A stretch of DNA of 64,000 nucleotides. Source: Photobacterium sp. GJ3. GTDB taxonomy: Bacteria; Pseudomonadota; Gammaproteobacteria; Enterobacterales; Vibrionaceae. The position numbers and the translations under genes were made by a program. Location of the stretch: contig NZ_CP073578.1 of NCBI RefSeq assembly GCF_018199995.1, positions 3,348,001 through 3,412,000 on the forward strand. Reading direction: 5' to 3'. The notes under the pieces are model-generated. The model did not search any database. It saw only the letters and a list, made by a program, of their open reading frames with translations, and was not told the DNA's origin. Shown here in pieces: positions 1 to 11,351 of the stretch. Within the stretch, counting starts at the first letter, position 1. Every line of letters starts with the position of its first letter.

Positions 1-672
1 GATAATCATCGGCTCCGATTCCGGGTGGTTGATGTTCGACGGAATAATCGCCCGACCTTCGGCGACTTCTTTGCGTACAAATTCAGGGGTAATGTCTTTA
101 GGCAGGTTTGCCCCGAAGCTTTGTCCCGGGTGCTGCTGGTTGAGGACCTCATCCCGGTAACGGGCGCGTCCCATATTTTCGCGAATTGCGATATATTCCA
201 TTTCCGGTGTAATGATCCCCTGACGGGCATAATGCATCTGTGTCACACACTGACCTGCCTGAGCGCGACGGACGCGGGCACGATGTGAAAAGCGAAGCTC
301 ATCCAACGTGTCATCCGCCAGACGTTCTTTGGTATACGCTGAACTCAGTTCATCCAGCAGTTCGGTATCACTTCGTTCTTCAATCCAGGATTCACGCAGT
401 TTCGGCAAACCCTGATAGATATCGATGGCCTGTGCAGGGTCGGTATAAAAGCCGGAGGTGTCGTAGACACGAATCGGCTCATTCGGTTCAAAGATCGGGT
501 TATTTTTATCACCACCGACTAATGAATCAGCCTGAGAAATTTCCCGCATCCCGACACGGATATCGTCCCGGCTGCCGGTTACATAGATTTTTCGTGAATT
601 GGGATAGGCTTGGGTGGTGAGAGAATCAATGAATTGTTTCGCTTCCAGTCTCGCTTGTTTGCGACTCGACAT
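1..672 (-). CDS. thiC: ThiC, phosphomethylpyrimidine synthase (N-terminal part)
   Basis: The gene runs off the left edge; 224 N-terminal codons are present, beginning [14 protein letters not shown] at 672. ThiC is the radical-SAM enzyme that converts aminoimidazole ribotide to hydroxymethylpyrimidine phosphate in thiamine synthesis. The visible part contains the ThiC-associated N-terminal region ([20 protein letters not shown]) and the start of the catalytic domain ([20 protein letters not shown], then [20 protein letters not shown]). The catalytic core and the C-terminal cluster-binding CxxCxxxxC motif lie outside the window. A good ribosome site (AAAGGAA) precedes the ATG, and a TPP riboswitch lies about 140 bases upstream. 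In related bacteria thiC heads a thiCEFSGH operon, which would continue to the left. Confidence 0.95.
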   Translation of the reverse strand, partial: MSSRKQARLEAKQFIDSLTTQAYPNSRKIYVTGSRDDIRVGMREISQADSLVGGDKNNPIFEPNEPIRVYDTSGFYTDPAQAIDIYQGLPKLRESWIEERSDTELLDELSSAYTKERLADDTLDELRFSHRARVRRAQAGQCVTQMHYARQGIITPEMEYIAIRENMGRARYRDEVLNQQHPGQSFGANLPKDITPEFVRKEVAEGRAIIPSNINHPESEPMII

Positions 673-812
673 AGCAATTTCCTTTTATCCATTTCAGGGA
701 AGTTGCTTGGCGGATGGGCGCGTAAACAAGAGGCAGACACAAGTAGGGCGTGTCGCATCGTCTGATACAGCTGCTATCACGAAAAGATAGCAAGGCAGAA
801 GATTTTTCTCTT

Positions 813-890
813 GTTCCCTTCGCAGATACTAATCTGATCAGGTTCAACGGATCCCGCGATGCGGTCTCAGCCAGTTGGCACTCCGACAAG
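813..890 (-). promoter_or_regulatory. TPP riboswitch (THI box) controlling thiC
   Basis: Read on the minus strand, the block contains the conserved THI-box parts in order: CTTGTCGGAGTGCC, GGCTGAGACCG, GGGATCC, then GAACCTGATCAGATTAGTA and the closing GCGAAGGGAACAAG. It lies directly upstream of thiC, the classical target, where bound thiamine pyrophosphate lowers expression. Between the aptamer and the gene (673-812) there is a perfect hairpin with TGCTATC/GATAGCA arms at 771-791. I see no hairpin followed by a long U-run, so control at translation initiation is more likely than termination; that last point is inference. Confidence 0.93.
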
Positions 891-952
891 TTGAGCCACG
901 AGTATATGCAAGACGGCGGCTTCCAGCAAGCAGCAGCTGATGTTTTATCCAC

Positions 953-1375
953 TCAGCGGATCACCAGCAGATCGCAGTCGAGCTTCTGAGCCAGATGATG
1001 ATGAAGATCGTTCAGCCAGAGTATCTCGTGCCGGGTACGGCCAATAATCACCAATTCAGCCTTCACCTGATGGGCCAGCTTTGTGATTTGTGCTGCAATG
1101 TCCCCATCTGCCAGATGAATCGCCCGAACCGGCAGAGGGGAATGCTGCGCCAGCTCAGACAGTTGTTTCATCCTTTTTTGCTGCTGTGCGTTGTGTGCTT
1201 CTTCCAGTTGTAATTCAATATCCAGAAAACTGACCTCCCCGGCACCTGGTTCGACATAGCCCAGAAAGTAATCCGCCTGATGATGTGAGGCAATCACACC
1301 GGCTTTCACCACCTGCTGTTGCGCCTGCGGATGATCCGGATTCACCGCCAGCAATACGCTCTTATACAGCCTCAT
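953..1375 (-). CDS. Universal stress protein (UspA family)
   Basis: A 140-residue single-domain Usp protein. It opens with MRLYKSVLLAVNPDHPQA, the first beta strand of the alpha/beta fold, and ends with VIIGRTRHEI and CDLLVIR. These are the positions of the Usp phosphate-binding loop and final strand. The start at 1375 is chosen over an in-frame ATG at 1420 because GGAG lies six bases upstream of it and the homology begins there. Usp proteins are small cytoplasmic, often nucleotide-binding stress proteins; the exact role of this one cannot be read from sequence. It is divergent from crcB, with about 107 bases between the two starts. Confidence 0.8.
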   Translation of the reverse strand: MRLYKSVLLAVNPDHPQAQQQVVKAGVIASHHQADYFLGYVEPGAGEVSFLDIELQLEEAHNAQQQKRMKQLSELAQHSPLPVRAIHLADGDIAAQITKLAHQVKAELVIIGRTRHEILWLNDLHHHLAQKLDCDLLVIR

Positions 1376-1482
1376 CTGATCTCCTTCGCCATCATTCTTT
1401 TTTTGCCTGCTTTCAGGCATTCAACATGGGCTCCATTTCATGCTATTAGTATGGCTGAACATTTTATTGTCAGAGAAAACCT

Positions 1483-1866
1483 ATGAATCAATTGATGACG
1501 CTGAGTTTCATTGCCGCAGGCGGTGCTTTAGGTGCCTGCAGCCGTTACCTCATTGCTGAGCTCTGCGTAGTCCTGTTCGGACGGGGATTTCCTTACGGTA
1601 CACTGGCGGTCAATGTGATCGGTTCACTGATCATGGGGGCTCTGATGTCTGCGCTGAACCAAGGCTGGATTGCAGCAACCCCGTGGCGACCACTGATCGG
1701 TCTGGGCTTTCTGGGCGCACTCACGACCTTTTCCACTTTTTCAATGGACAACCTGATTCTGCTTCAGCAAGGTGCTCTGGTGAAAGCTGGGCTTAATATC
1801 CTGCTCAATGTCGTCCTGAGCCTCGCTGCCTGTTTTCTGGGGTATCAGTTGCTCCAGCGCGGATAA
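1483..1866 (+). CDS. crcB: CrcB/Fluc fluoride exporter
   Basis: 127 residues with four hydrophobic segments, the usual size for a Fluc subunit, which works as a dual-topology dimer forming two fluoride channels in the inner membrane. Family marks are GGALGACSRYLIAE near residues 13-26, the YGTLAVNVIGSLIMG stretch with the conserved Asn of TM2, and GFLGALTTFSTFSMD, which carries the Thr/Phe residues of the central sodium and fluoride sites. No fluoride riboswitch is visible in the 60 bases upstream, and the ribosome site (AGAG) is weak. It appears to be monocistronic, convergent with tRNA-Trp and the rRNA operon. Confidence 0.92.
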   Translation: MNQLMTLSFIAAGGALGACSRYLIAELCVVLFGRGFPYGTLAVNVIGSLIMGALMSALNQGWIAATPWRPLIGLGFLGALTTFSTFSMDNLILLQQGALVKAGLNILLNVVLSLAACFLGYQLLQRG

Positions 1867-1930
1867 TGCTGCTGAGTGCCTTGTAACGCCGAGGATAAAC
1901 GACATCAACCTCGTTCAGAAGTGGGCTTTA

Positions 1931-1985
1931 TTTCGCAGGGGATGACGGATCGACCGGGCTGGCGCTCCAGCCGCCGACATCAGCG
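1931..1985 (-). pseudogene. tRNA-Trp 3'-half remnant
   Basis: Positions 1931-1950 match 19 of 20 bases of the 3' end of the intact tRNA-Trp (2041-2060), including the acceptor and T-stem segment CAGGGGATGACGGAT. The match then breaks: about 15 extra bases interrupt the T-loop before CCGCCGACAT resumes. The encoded CCA end is changed to CGA. The rest of the tRNA is missing, so this cannot be functional. It is either a decayed tandem copy or the scar of an element that once used the tRNA 3' end as its attachment site. Confidence 0.6.
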
Positions 1986-2010
1986 CAACGCGCTGAACCT
2001 CAGATACGAC

Positions 2011-2037
2011 AAAGCCCCGTCCGGAGACGAGGCTTTT
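2011..2037. terminator. Bidirectional terminator between crcB and the rRNA/tRNA operon
   Basis: AAAGCCCCGTC-CGGA-GACGAGGCTTTT forms an 11-bp stem with one mismatch, flanked by short T/A runs. It sits between two convergent units, crcB on plus and tRNA-Trp on minus. Confidence 0.6.
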
Positions 2038-2042
2038 AAATT

Positions 2043-2119
2043 TGGCAGGGGATGACGGATTCGAACCGCCGACATTCGGTTTTGGAGACCGACGTTCTAC
2101 CGGACTGAACTAATCCCCT
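2043..2119 (-). tRNA. tRNA-Trp (anticodon CCA)
   Basis: The cloverleaf starts AGGGGATTAGTTCAG and ends with ATCCCCTGCCA, with encoded CCA. The anticodon arm reads GGTCTCCAAAACC with CCA at 2083-2085. It lies downstream of tRNA-Asp, but an intrinsic terminator at 2287-2320 separates the two. Expression therefore depends on read-through from the rRNA operon or on its own promoter. Confidence 0.96.
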
Positions 2120-2132
2120 AGAAGTGATGAGT

Positions 2133-2161
2133 ATTGTATACAGCTTGGCGAGAATTACCAG
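2133..2161 (-). promoter_or_regulatory. Possible tRNA-Trp promoter
   Basis: On the minus strand TATACAAT (2133-2140) lies 13 bases before the tRNA. A CTGGTA at 2156-2161 is a poor -35 at 17-bp spacing. The terminator just upstream makes a local promoter plausible, but the -35 is weak. Confidence 0.35.
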
Positions 2162-2286
2162 CCCTAGATCCTGAAAATGATTCATTGCTTTATCAAGCGC
2201 TTATAAAAACAGCAGCTTGACGTCGCGTTCAATCCAGCATTCCGGCCCGCAACCAAAGTACGCAGTACTTTTCGGAAGTCCTGATA

Positions 2287-2320
2287 TGAAAAAAGCCCCA
2301 GTCTTTCGACTGGGGCTTCT
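2287..2320 (-). terminator. rRNA operon terminator after tRNA-Asp
   Basis: Minus strand AGAAGCCCCAGTCGAAAGACTGGGGCTTTTTTC: a 10-bp GC-rich perfect stem, short loop and six T. This is a strong intrinsic terminator immediately downstream of tRNA-Asp. Confidence 0.9.
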
Positions 2321-2326
2321 AAGAAG

Positions 2327-2403
2327 TGGCGGAGCGGACGGGACTCGAACCCGCGACCCCCGGCGTGACAGGCCGGTATTCTAACCAACTGAACTACCGC
2401 TCC
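2327..2403 (-). tRNA. tRNA-Asp (anticodon GTC)
   Basis: GGAGCGGTAGTTCAGTTGG at the 5' end, anticodon GTC at 2367-2369 in CCTGTCACG, and acceptor CCGCTCCGCCA with encoded CCA. It is the distal tRNA of the rRNA operon, 40 bases after 5S, the same position as in several enterobacterial and vibrio rRNA operons. Confidence 0.97.
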
Positions 2404-2443
2404 ACACGGTCGAAACCAGAGTGACTCTGATTTCTAAATAGGG

Positions 2444-2562
2444 TGCCTGGCGATGTCCTACTCTCACATGGGGAGACCCCACACTACCATCGGCGCTGCT
2501 GCGTTTCACGTCTGAGTTCGGCATGGGATCAGGTGGGTCCACAGCGCTATGGTCGCCAGGCA
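2444..2562 (-). rRNA. rrf: 5S ribosomal RNA
   Basis: About 119 bases, beginning TGCCTGGCGACCATAGCG and ending GGACATCGCCAGGCA. The two ends pair as helix I. The internal CCGAACTCAGACGTGAAACG segment is the conserved loop region. It is third in the 16S-23S-5S order. Confidence 0.97.
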
Positions 2563-2589
2563 AAATCGGTGTGATCATCCCGCTGGTGA

Positions 2590-2687
2590 GAATCAATCCT
2601 GACGGCATTGCCTGCCTCCTTCACTCAGTTATGTACTCATGTACACGCCTTCGTTCAGTGCGTGGGCGGCTTTGTCAGCCTTGATTC
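2590..2687. repeat. 98-bp inverted-repeat insert in the 23S-5S spacer
   Basis: GAATCAATCCTGAC at the left and GTCAGCCTTGATTC at the right pair at 12 of 14 positions. CCTGCC/GGGCGG-type pairings lie inside, so the block can fold into one long hairpin in the rRNA precursor. It makes the 23S-5S spacer about 240 bases, against roughly 90 in E. coli. Confidence 0.55.
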
Positions 2688-2802
2688 TTCCTGCGCTACC
2701 CTGGGCACGCAGTTCGGGACAATCTCTGGAAAACTGTCTAGTGTTCTCAGCACATCATTCAAGTGCTTATGGAGTCCGTACTTCAAACCCTTTGGGTGTT
2801 GT

Positions 2803-5687
<2,885 letters not shown>

Positions 5688-5750
5688 ATACAACCCCAAA
5701 GGGTCTGTATCGCAAACAACCAAGGTTTGATTTGTTTCGCCGGACTCACT

Positions 5751-5778
5751 TTATCTTCACTTTGAAAAGTGAAGATAA
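5751..5778. repeat. Perfect 13-bp hairpin in the 16S-23S spacer
   Basis: TTATCTTCACTTT-GA-AAAGTGAAGATAA is a perfect inverted repeat with a two-base loop, between the 23S processing stem and the spacer boxA. It is not part of either mature rRNA. It may be an RNase III site, or a small repeat copied into the spacer. Confidence 0.7.
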
Positions 5779-5880
5779 AAAATACAAGACACTTGAATGT
5801 GTATTGCTTGAGAACTCTGTTTCTTTCGAAACAGTTTGATTCAATCGTCATATCGATTGAATTACTAGTCAGCTTTCCAG

Positions 5881-5894
5881 ATTGTTAAAGAGCA
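5881..5894 (-). promoter_or_regulatory. boxA antitermination element in the rRNA spacer
   Basis: Minus strand TGCTCTTTAACAAT matches the canonical rRNA boxA bound by NusB-NusE, placed ahead of 23S in the spacer. Confidence 0.85.
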
Positions 5895-5959
5895 TGTGCA
5901 TCTTTTCTCCAGAGAGAAAAAACCACTTTCTAATCACACTCGTAAGTGCAGTTAGAAAG

Positions 5960-6035
5960 TGGCGTCCCGTAGGGGAGTCGAACCCCTGTTACCGCCGTGA
6001 AAGGGCGGTGTCCTAGGCCTCTAGACGAACGGGAC
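5960..6035 (-). tRNA. tRNA-Glu (anticodon TTC)
   Basis: Starts GTCCCGTTCGTCTAGAGG, has anticodon TTC at 5999-6001 within CCCTTTCACGG, and ends CTACGGGACGCCA with encoded CCA. It is the only tRNA in the 16S-23S spacer, making this a Glu-type rRNA operon. Confidence 0.98.
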
Positions 6036-6102
6036 ACGATGCGTCTTTACATTTTAACCAGGCAATCTGTGTGGACACTGCGTCAACAACGCAGTCTTTA
6101 GG

Positions 6103-7654
<1,552 letters not shown>

Positions 7655-7830
7655 GAATTTTGTTGCCTCTCCGAAGAGAAGCGGCTCAGTGATTACTGAT
7701 GTTTCAACCGAAGTTGAAACGAATTGACTGTGCCGGTAACTCTTTCAAGAAAGTGCTACCAATTGGTCACTCAGTTCACTGATAAAATCTTTTGACTGTA
7801 TCATTGTCGAGTGCCCACACAGATTGCATG

Positions 7831-7848
7831 GTCAAATTGTTAAAGAAC
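7831..7848 (-). promoter_or_regulatory. boxA antitermination element in the rRNA leader
   Basis: Minus strand TTCTTTAACAATTTGAC matches leader boxA, about 180 bases before 16S. A GTTTCAAC-CGAA-GTTGAAAC hairpin follows in the leader near 7700-7720. Confidence 0.8.
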
Positions 7849-7889
7849 TTTGCCAGATTCGCGCTTTGCTCCTCGTGGACAGGGCGGCC

Positions 7890-7917
7890 ATTCTATCGAA
7901 ATGAAAAACCGTGTCAA
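7890..7917 (-). promoter_or_regulatory. rRNA promoter P2
   Basis: TTGACA (7912-7917), 16 bases, TAGAAT (7890-7895), then the GC-rich discriminator GGCCGCCC. The 16-bp spacing and GC discriminator are typical of stringently controlled rRNA promoters. Confidence 0.9.
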
Positions 7918-8005
7918 ACACTTTTTTCAATCTATTTCAGAACAACTTTCCCGTGAACCTTTGGTTTTCAGCTTTCTTTGCCGTAACCCCGTTCAGTGAG
8001 GCGGC

Positions 8006-8085
8006 ATTATAGGGACTTTCTTTCAGGGCGCAAGCGCATTTTTAAGATTTTTTTGTTTTTTCTTTTTTTCGGACAAAAGTTAACC
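8006..8085 (-). promoter_or_regulatory. rRNA promoter P1 with AT-rich UP element
   Basis: TTGCGC (8028-8033), 16 bases, TATAAT (8006-8011) and discriminator GCCGCC. A/T tracts at 8034-8085 directly upstream of the -35 look like an UP element for the RNA polymerase alpha subunit. P1 lies about 116 bases upstream of P2, as in E. coli rrn operons. Confidence 0.88.
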
Positions 8086-8107
8086 AAAACCGCCTTTTTT
8101 TTGCCCT

Positions 8108-8631
8108 TCAGAGTTGCTTAAATGCCTTTGAAAAGGCGGAAACACGTTTCCAGTCCGTATATTCCACTTCTTTTGTCGTATCCGTTTCCCCACCGGTCAT
8201 TCGCATAATGAACCGAATCATGGTGCGATCGAACCAGTTATACCTCGGATAACGCAGTGCGCCGGCAAAGACTTCCAGTAAATCAGGACGCCAAGGGGAC
8301 TTCTGTAAAAACTTCTGCATATACACACTGGTCTCGGGCGTATCTTTACCCGGTTTTCTTGCTGTCAGGTTCACACAGTAAAAAGCCACTTTCTGTGCCT
8401 CAAGCTGTACCTGATGGTGTGCAATGAACTGATATAACTTTTTGTTCAGATGTCCGTAACGGACAGAGGCCCCATAAGGACTTTGCTGTACTGAGCAAAG
8501 TTGATCTCTGGCAACTGATGAATATCCAGAACGTCACACTGAAACTCTGAGCCCAGCTCCTGCTCTATCTGTCTGAGTATTTTGATGGTCTGCCCTTCAC
8601 GACTGGAGTGCAGCATCAGCACCTTTTCCAT
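8108..8631 (-). pseudogene. hemG: HemG protoporphyrinogen IX dehydrogenase, single-base frameshift
   Basis: HemG is the flavodoxin-like, FMN-dependent, membrane-associated enzyme that oxidises protoporphyrinogen IX in haem synthesis using quinones. The N-terminal part starts MEKVLMLHSSREGQTIKIL at 8631, with a GGAG ribosome site. It reads to KVLMG and then leaves frame. Adding one G to the GGGG run at 8469-8473 restores GASVRYGHLNKKLYQF, then AFYCVNLTARKP and GGETDTTKEVEYTDW to the stop at 8108. The repaired protein would be about 174 residues, near the usual 175-181. Both halves are otherwise well conserved, so the shift is either recent or a sequencing error. The position after trkH and before the rRNA operon is the normal one. 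Confidence 0.88.
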
Positions 8632-8641
8632 AATGATCTCC

Positions 8642-10099
8642 TTAGTTACGCCAGAATGTCGGGGTAAACAGAACCAGTAGCGTAAAGACTTCAAGGCGGC
8701 CAAACAACATGGCGACAATTAAGGTCCACTTCGCAGCGTCATTCACTTCACCAAAATGAACTGAAACCTGGCCCAAGCCCGGCCCCAGATTGTTCAATGT
8801 TGCAGCGACGGCCGAAAATGCAGTCAGTTCGTCCATGCCGGTTCCAACCAACACCAGCATACACATCACAAATACCAGCGCATAAGCAGAGAAAAAACCC
8901 CAGACCGCATCGACCACTCGTTGTGGCAAAGCCTTATTCCCCACTTTAATGGTGTACACCGCTCGGGGGTGCACCAGACGCTTCAGCTCACGCACACCCT
9001 GTAAAAACAGCAACAACACTCGAATCACTTTGATACCACCACCGGTTGAGCCGGCGCATCCGCCTATAAAAGAGGAGAATAAAAGCAGCACAGGCAAAAA
9101 CAGCGGCCACTCAGAAAAACTGGTGGTCGTAAATCCAGCCGTCGTCGAAATCGATACCGTCTGAAACAGCGCCTGATCCAGTGTCTCCCACCAGCTGTCG
9201 TAAGTGTGGTGCTTCATCAGTAAGCTGTAGCAAATCGCAAACAAAATCACCTGCACCACCAGAAAGGCTTTGAATTCAGGATCGCGAAGATAGGTTCGCA
9301 AATGCGTTCCCCGATTTGAAAAGGCTGCAAAGTGCAATGAGAAATTACAGGCAGAGATCAGCAAGAAGACGACGGTCACCATATTGATCGCAGGGCTGTT
9401 GTAATGCCCGATACTGGCGTCATGCGTCGAAAACCCGCCAATGGCAACCGTAGAAAAGCTATGGGCTATCGCATTAAACACATCCATTCCGGCAGCCCAG
9501 AAAGCCACAGCGCAGGCGATGGTCAGCGTCAGATAGATGTACCAGAGCGTCTTCGCGGTTTCTGCGATCCTCGGGGTCATCTTACTGTCTTTCACCGGGC
9601 CCGGAATTTCAGCACGGTACAACTGCATACCCCCGATGCCCAGCACCGGCAAAATCGCGACAGCTAGGACAATAATCCCCATCCCGCCGAACCATTGCAG
9701 CATCTGACGATAAAAAAGAATCGCCTTCGGCAAAGCATCCAGTCCGACAATCACAGTTGCCCCGGTCGTTGTCAGGGCGGAGAAAGATTCAAAAAATGAG
9801 TCTGTAAAGGAGAGGTCCGGGTTTTTCGACAGAATAAAAGGCACAGCCCCGGCACTGCCGATAACGGTCCAGAATAAAACAACAATCAGAAATCCATCCC
9901 GGGCTTTCAGTTCTCGCCGGTGATGCCGGTTAGGTAGCCACAGTGCCGCACCACCCGCCAGTAAGATAAAGAAGGTCACCACAAAGGGAAAACCTGCACC
10001 ATCCCGGTACAGTAAGGCGATAAAGGCTGGAACCAGCATGGTGACACTAAACAGTGCCAGCAGCAGGCCAACGATACGGATAATGGAACGAATTTGCAT
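8642..10099 (-). CDS. trkH: TrkH potassium uptake channel subunit
   Basis: 485 residues, the usual TrkH length, strongly hydrophobic, with the four selectivity-filter repeats of this K+ transporter visible: SALTTTGATV, FSTVAIGGFSTHD, ISTTAGFTTTSF and NNLGPGLG. TrkH forms the dimeric inner-membrane pore gated by the cytosolic TrkA ring, whose gene is not in the window. The gene order yigZ-trkH-hemG is conserved in gamma-proteobacteria. The stop is ten bases before the hemG start, so the two are probably cotranscribed. Confidence 0.96.
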   Translation of the reverse strand: MQIRSIIRIVGLLLALFSVTMLVPAFIALLYRDGAGFPFVVTFFILLAGGAALWLPNRHHRRELKARDGFLIVVLFWTVIGSAGAVPFILSKNPDLSFTDSFFESFSALTTTGATVIVGLDALPKAILFYRQMLQWFGGMGIIVLAVAILPVLGIGGMQLYRAEIPGPVKDSKMTPRIAETAKTLWYIYLTLTIACAVAFWAAGMDVFNAIAHSFSTVAIGGFSTHDASIGHYNSPAINMVTVVFLLISACNFSLHFAAFSNRGTHLRTYLRDPEFKAFLVVQVILFAICYSLLMKHHTYDSWWETLDQALFQTVSISTTAGFTTTSFSEWPLFLPVLLLFSSFIGGCAGSTGGGIKVIRVLLLFLQGVRELKRLVHPRAVYTIKVGNKALPQRVVDAVWGFFSAYALVFVMCMLVLVGTGMDELTAFSAVAATLNNLGPGLGQVSVHFGEVNDAAKWTLIVAMLFGRLEVFTLLVLFTPTFWRN

Positions 10100-10128
10100 A
10101 ATCTTGCGGGCGCTCAGTCTAGTTTGTT

Positions 10129-10755
10129 TTATAAAGCCGTGTTTGCGTCCTGAATCCGAATCCGGTCGCCACTGCGATTTATCAGACAGGTCTTAAAGTC
10201 CTCAACCCGACGACTGTCGATCTCAATCAGCAAAGTGACATCCGCGCCATAGTCGGCTTTTGTCACGTCAGCGCCATACTCAGCCATTACAGCTTCTAAT
10301 AAAGGCACCTGATTATACGCACAGCACAGATAAATCGGTGAAGTAATCACCTTTTCTTTGGACACGAGCACAGAGAGAGCTTGCTGAACGCCGCCACCAT
10401 AAGCTTTCACCAAACCGCCAGTTCCCAGACGGATCCCACCATAATAGCGCGTGACCACTGCAGTGATCTCCCCGACCCCAGAACCACTCAATTGAGCCAG
10501 AATCGGTTTTCCGGCTGTGCCGGAAGGCTCGCCGTCATCACTGAATCCCCACATCATTGAGTCTTCCGGACGCCCCGCCACAAAAGCCCAGCAGTTGTGG
10601 CGCGCATCACCATGACGGGTTTTGATGGTCTGAACAAACGCTTTGGCAGCCTCTATCCCGGACGTATGCGCCAGATAAGTGATAAACCGACTTTTTTTAA
10701 TTTCTTCCTCGGTCACAACCGATTCTGCCGGGATAAGATAAGGAGCCTGTGCCAT
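10129..10755 (-). CDS. yigZ: YigZ, IMPACT-family protein
   Basis: 208 residues from the ATG at 10755. This start is preferred to one 30 bases upstream because AAGGAAG precedes it and it matches the family N-terminus (YLIPAESVVTEEEIKKSRF). The IMPACT signature is clear: KTRHGDARHNCWAF, FSDDGEPSGTAGKPIL and VVTRYYGGIRLGTGGLVKAYG. A ferredoxin-like C-terminal domain follows (DVTLLIEIDSRRVEDF). The eukaryotic relative regulates translation through GCN1; the bacterial role is not settled. It is followed by trkH after 29 bases. In E. coli fadB-pepQ and this gene are adjacent; here pepQ is absent and a protease pair sits between. Confidence 0.93.
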   Translation of the reverse strand: MAQAPYLIPAESVVTEEEIKKSRFITYLAHTSGIEAAKAFVQTIKTRHGDARHNCWAFVAGRPEDSMMWGFSDDGEPSGTAGKPILAQLSGSGVGEITAVVTRYYGGIRLGTGGLVKAYGGGVQQALSVLVSKEKVITSPIYLCCAYNQVPLLEAVMAEYGADVTKADYGADVTLLIEIDSRRVEDFKTCLINRSGDRIRIQDANTAL

Positions 10756-10827
10756 GTCTTCCTTTTCGCGATTCACGTCATACAAAAGCGCAAGAATAGC
10801 ACAACCTTGCTCTGTGTCTCACAGCAT

Positions 10828-10852
10828 CAAAAAAAGGAGCCGAAGCTCCTTT
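10828..10852 (-). terminator. Terminator of the protease/partner operon
   Basis: Minus strand AGGAGC-TTCG-GCTCCT followed by seven T. A compact stem capped by a UUCG tetraloop, separating the protease pair from yigZ. Confidence 0.92.
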
Positions 10853-10874
10853 CTTTCACCATGCACAGCCTGAG

Positions 10875-11345
10875 TTACTGCGGCTCATTGAGCTGTTGAT
10901 TGAGTTCCAGCGCGACCTGCTCGACCTGGTGGCTTTGCTCCAGTTGCTCCAGTAAAGGCAGCAGGTTCACCCCCTCTTTGGCTTTCAGCAACGCGATCTC
11001 ATCACCGGTAAAGACCAGTTCCAGCTGATGCTGTGCTGCAAATGCCGCGACATGCACACCCGGCTCCAAACGGATCAGGAAGCTGCCGGTGATCTCAACC
11101 GCTCCTTCGGTTGAATTCACTGCGACCAGCTTGTCGCCTTTCCGCAGAATGGGATTGACCGACAAAGAACGTTTCTGCCGCGTTTCCCCTGCCAGATTCT
11201 CGGACAACTGTTGATAAGCAACGCCATTAATCATCAAAATGTCGCCACGCCCCTGAGAAAGCGATTCAGCCAATGGAAGCGACGAATCATCCGCCAGCAA
11301 CGGTGCAGCAAATAATAATGACGTACACAGAATTAAAGTTTTCAT
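10875..11345 (-). CDS. Small secreted protein, possible maturation partner of the protease
   Basis: 156 residues with a clear signal peptide (MKTLILCTSLLFAAPLLA, then DDSS). The mature part has a basic QKRSL site near residue 58. It ends in a segment resembling a subtilase propeptide: SFLIRLEPGVHVAAFAAQHQ and alternating hydrophobic/charged residues. It begins only six bases after the protease stop, so the two are one transcript. The kexin-like serine protease ASP of Aeromonas sobria is followed by ORF2, a similarly sized secreted chaperone needed for its maturation. This gene has the same position, size and export signal, so an equivalent function is inferred. I have not aligned the two sequences. 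The alternative is a plain protease inhibitor. Confidence 0.6.
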   Translation of the reverse strand: MKTLILCTSLLFAAPLLADDSSLPLAESLSQGRGDILMINGVAYQQLSENLAGETRQKRSLSVNPILRKGDKLVAVNSTEGAVEITGSFLIRLEPGVHVAAFAAQHQLELVFTGDEIALLKAKEGVNLLPLLEQLEQSHQVEQVALELNQQLNEPQ

Positions 11346-11351
11346 AATAAT

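Noticed and set aside
1421..1482. Fluoride riboswitch ahead of crcB
   Set aside because: The 62-base gap is too short and lacks the conserved GG...CGAUG-like core.
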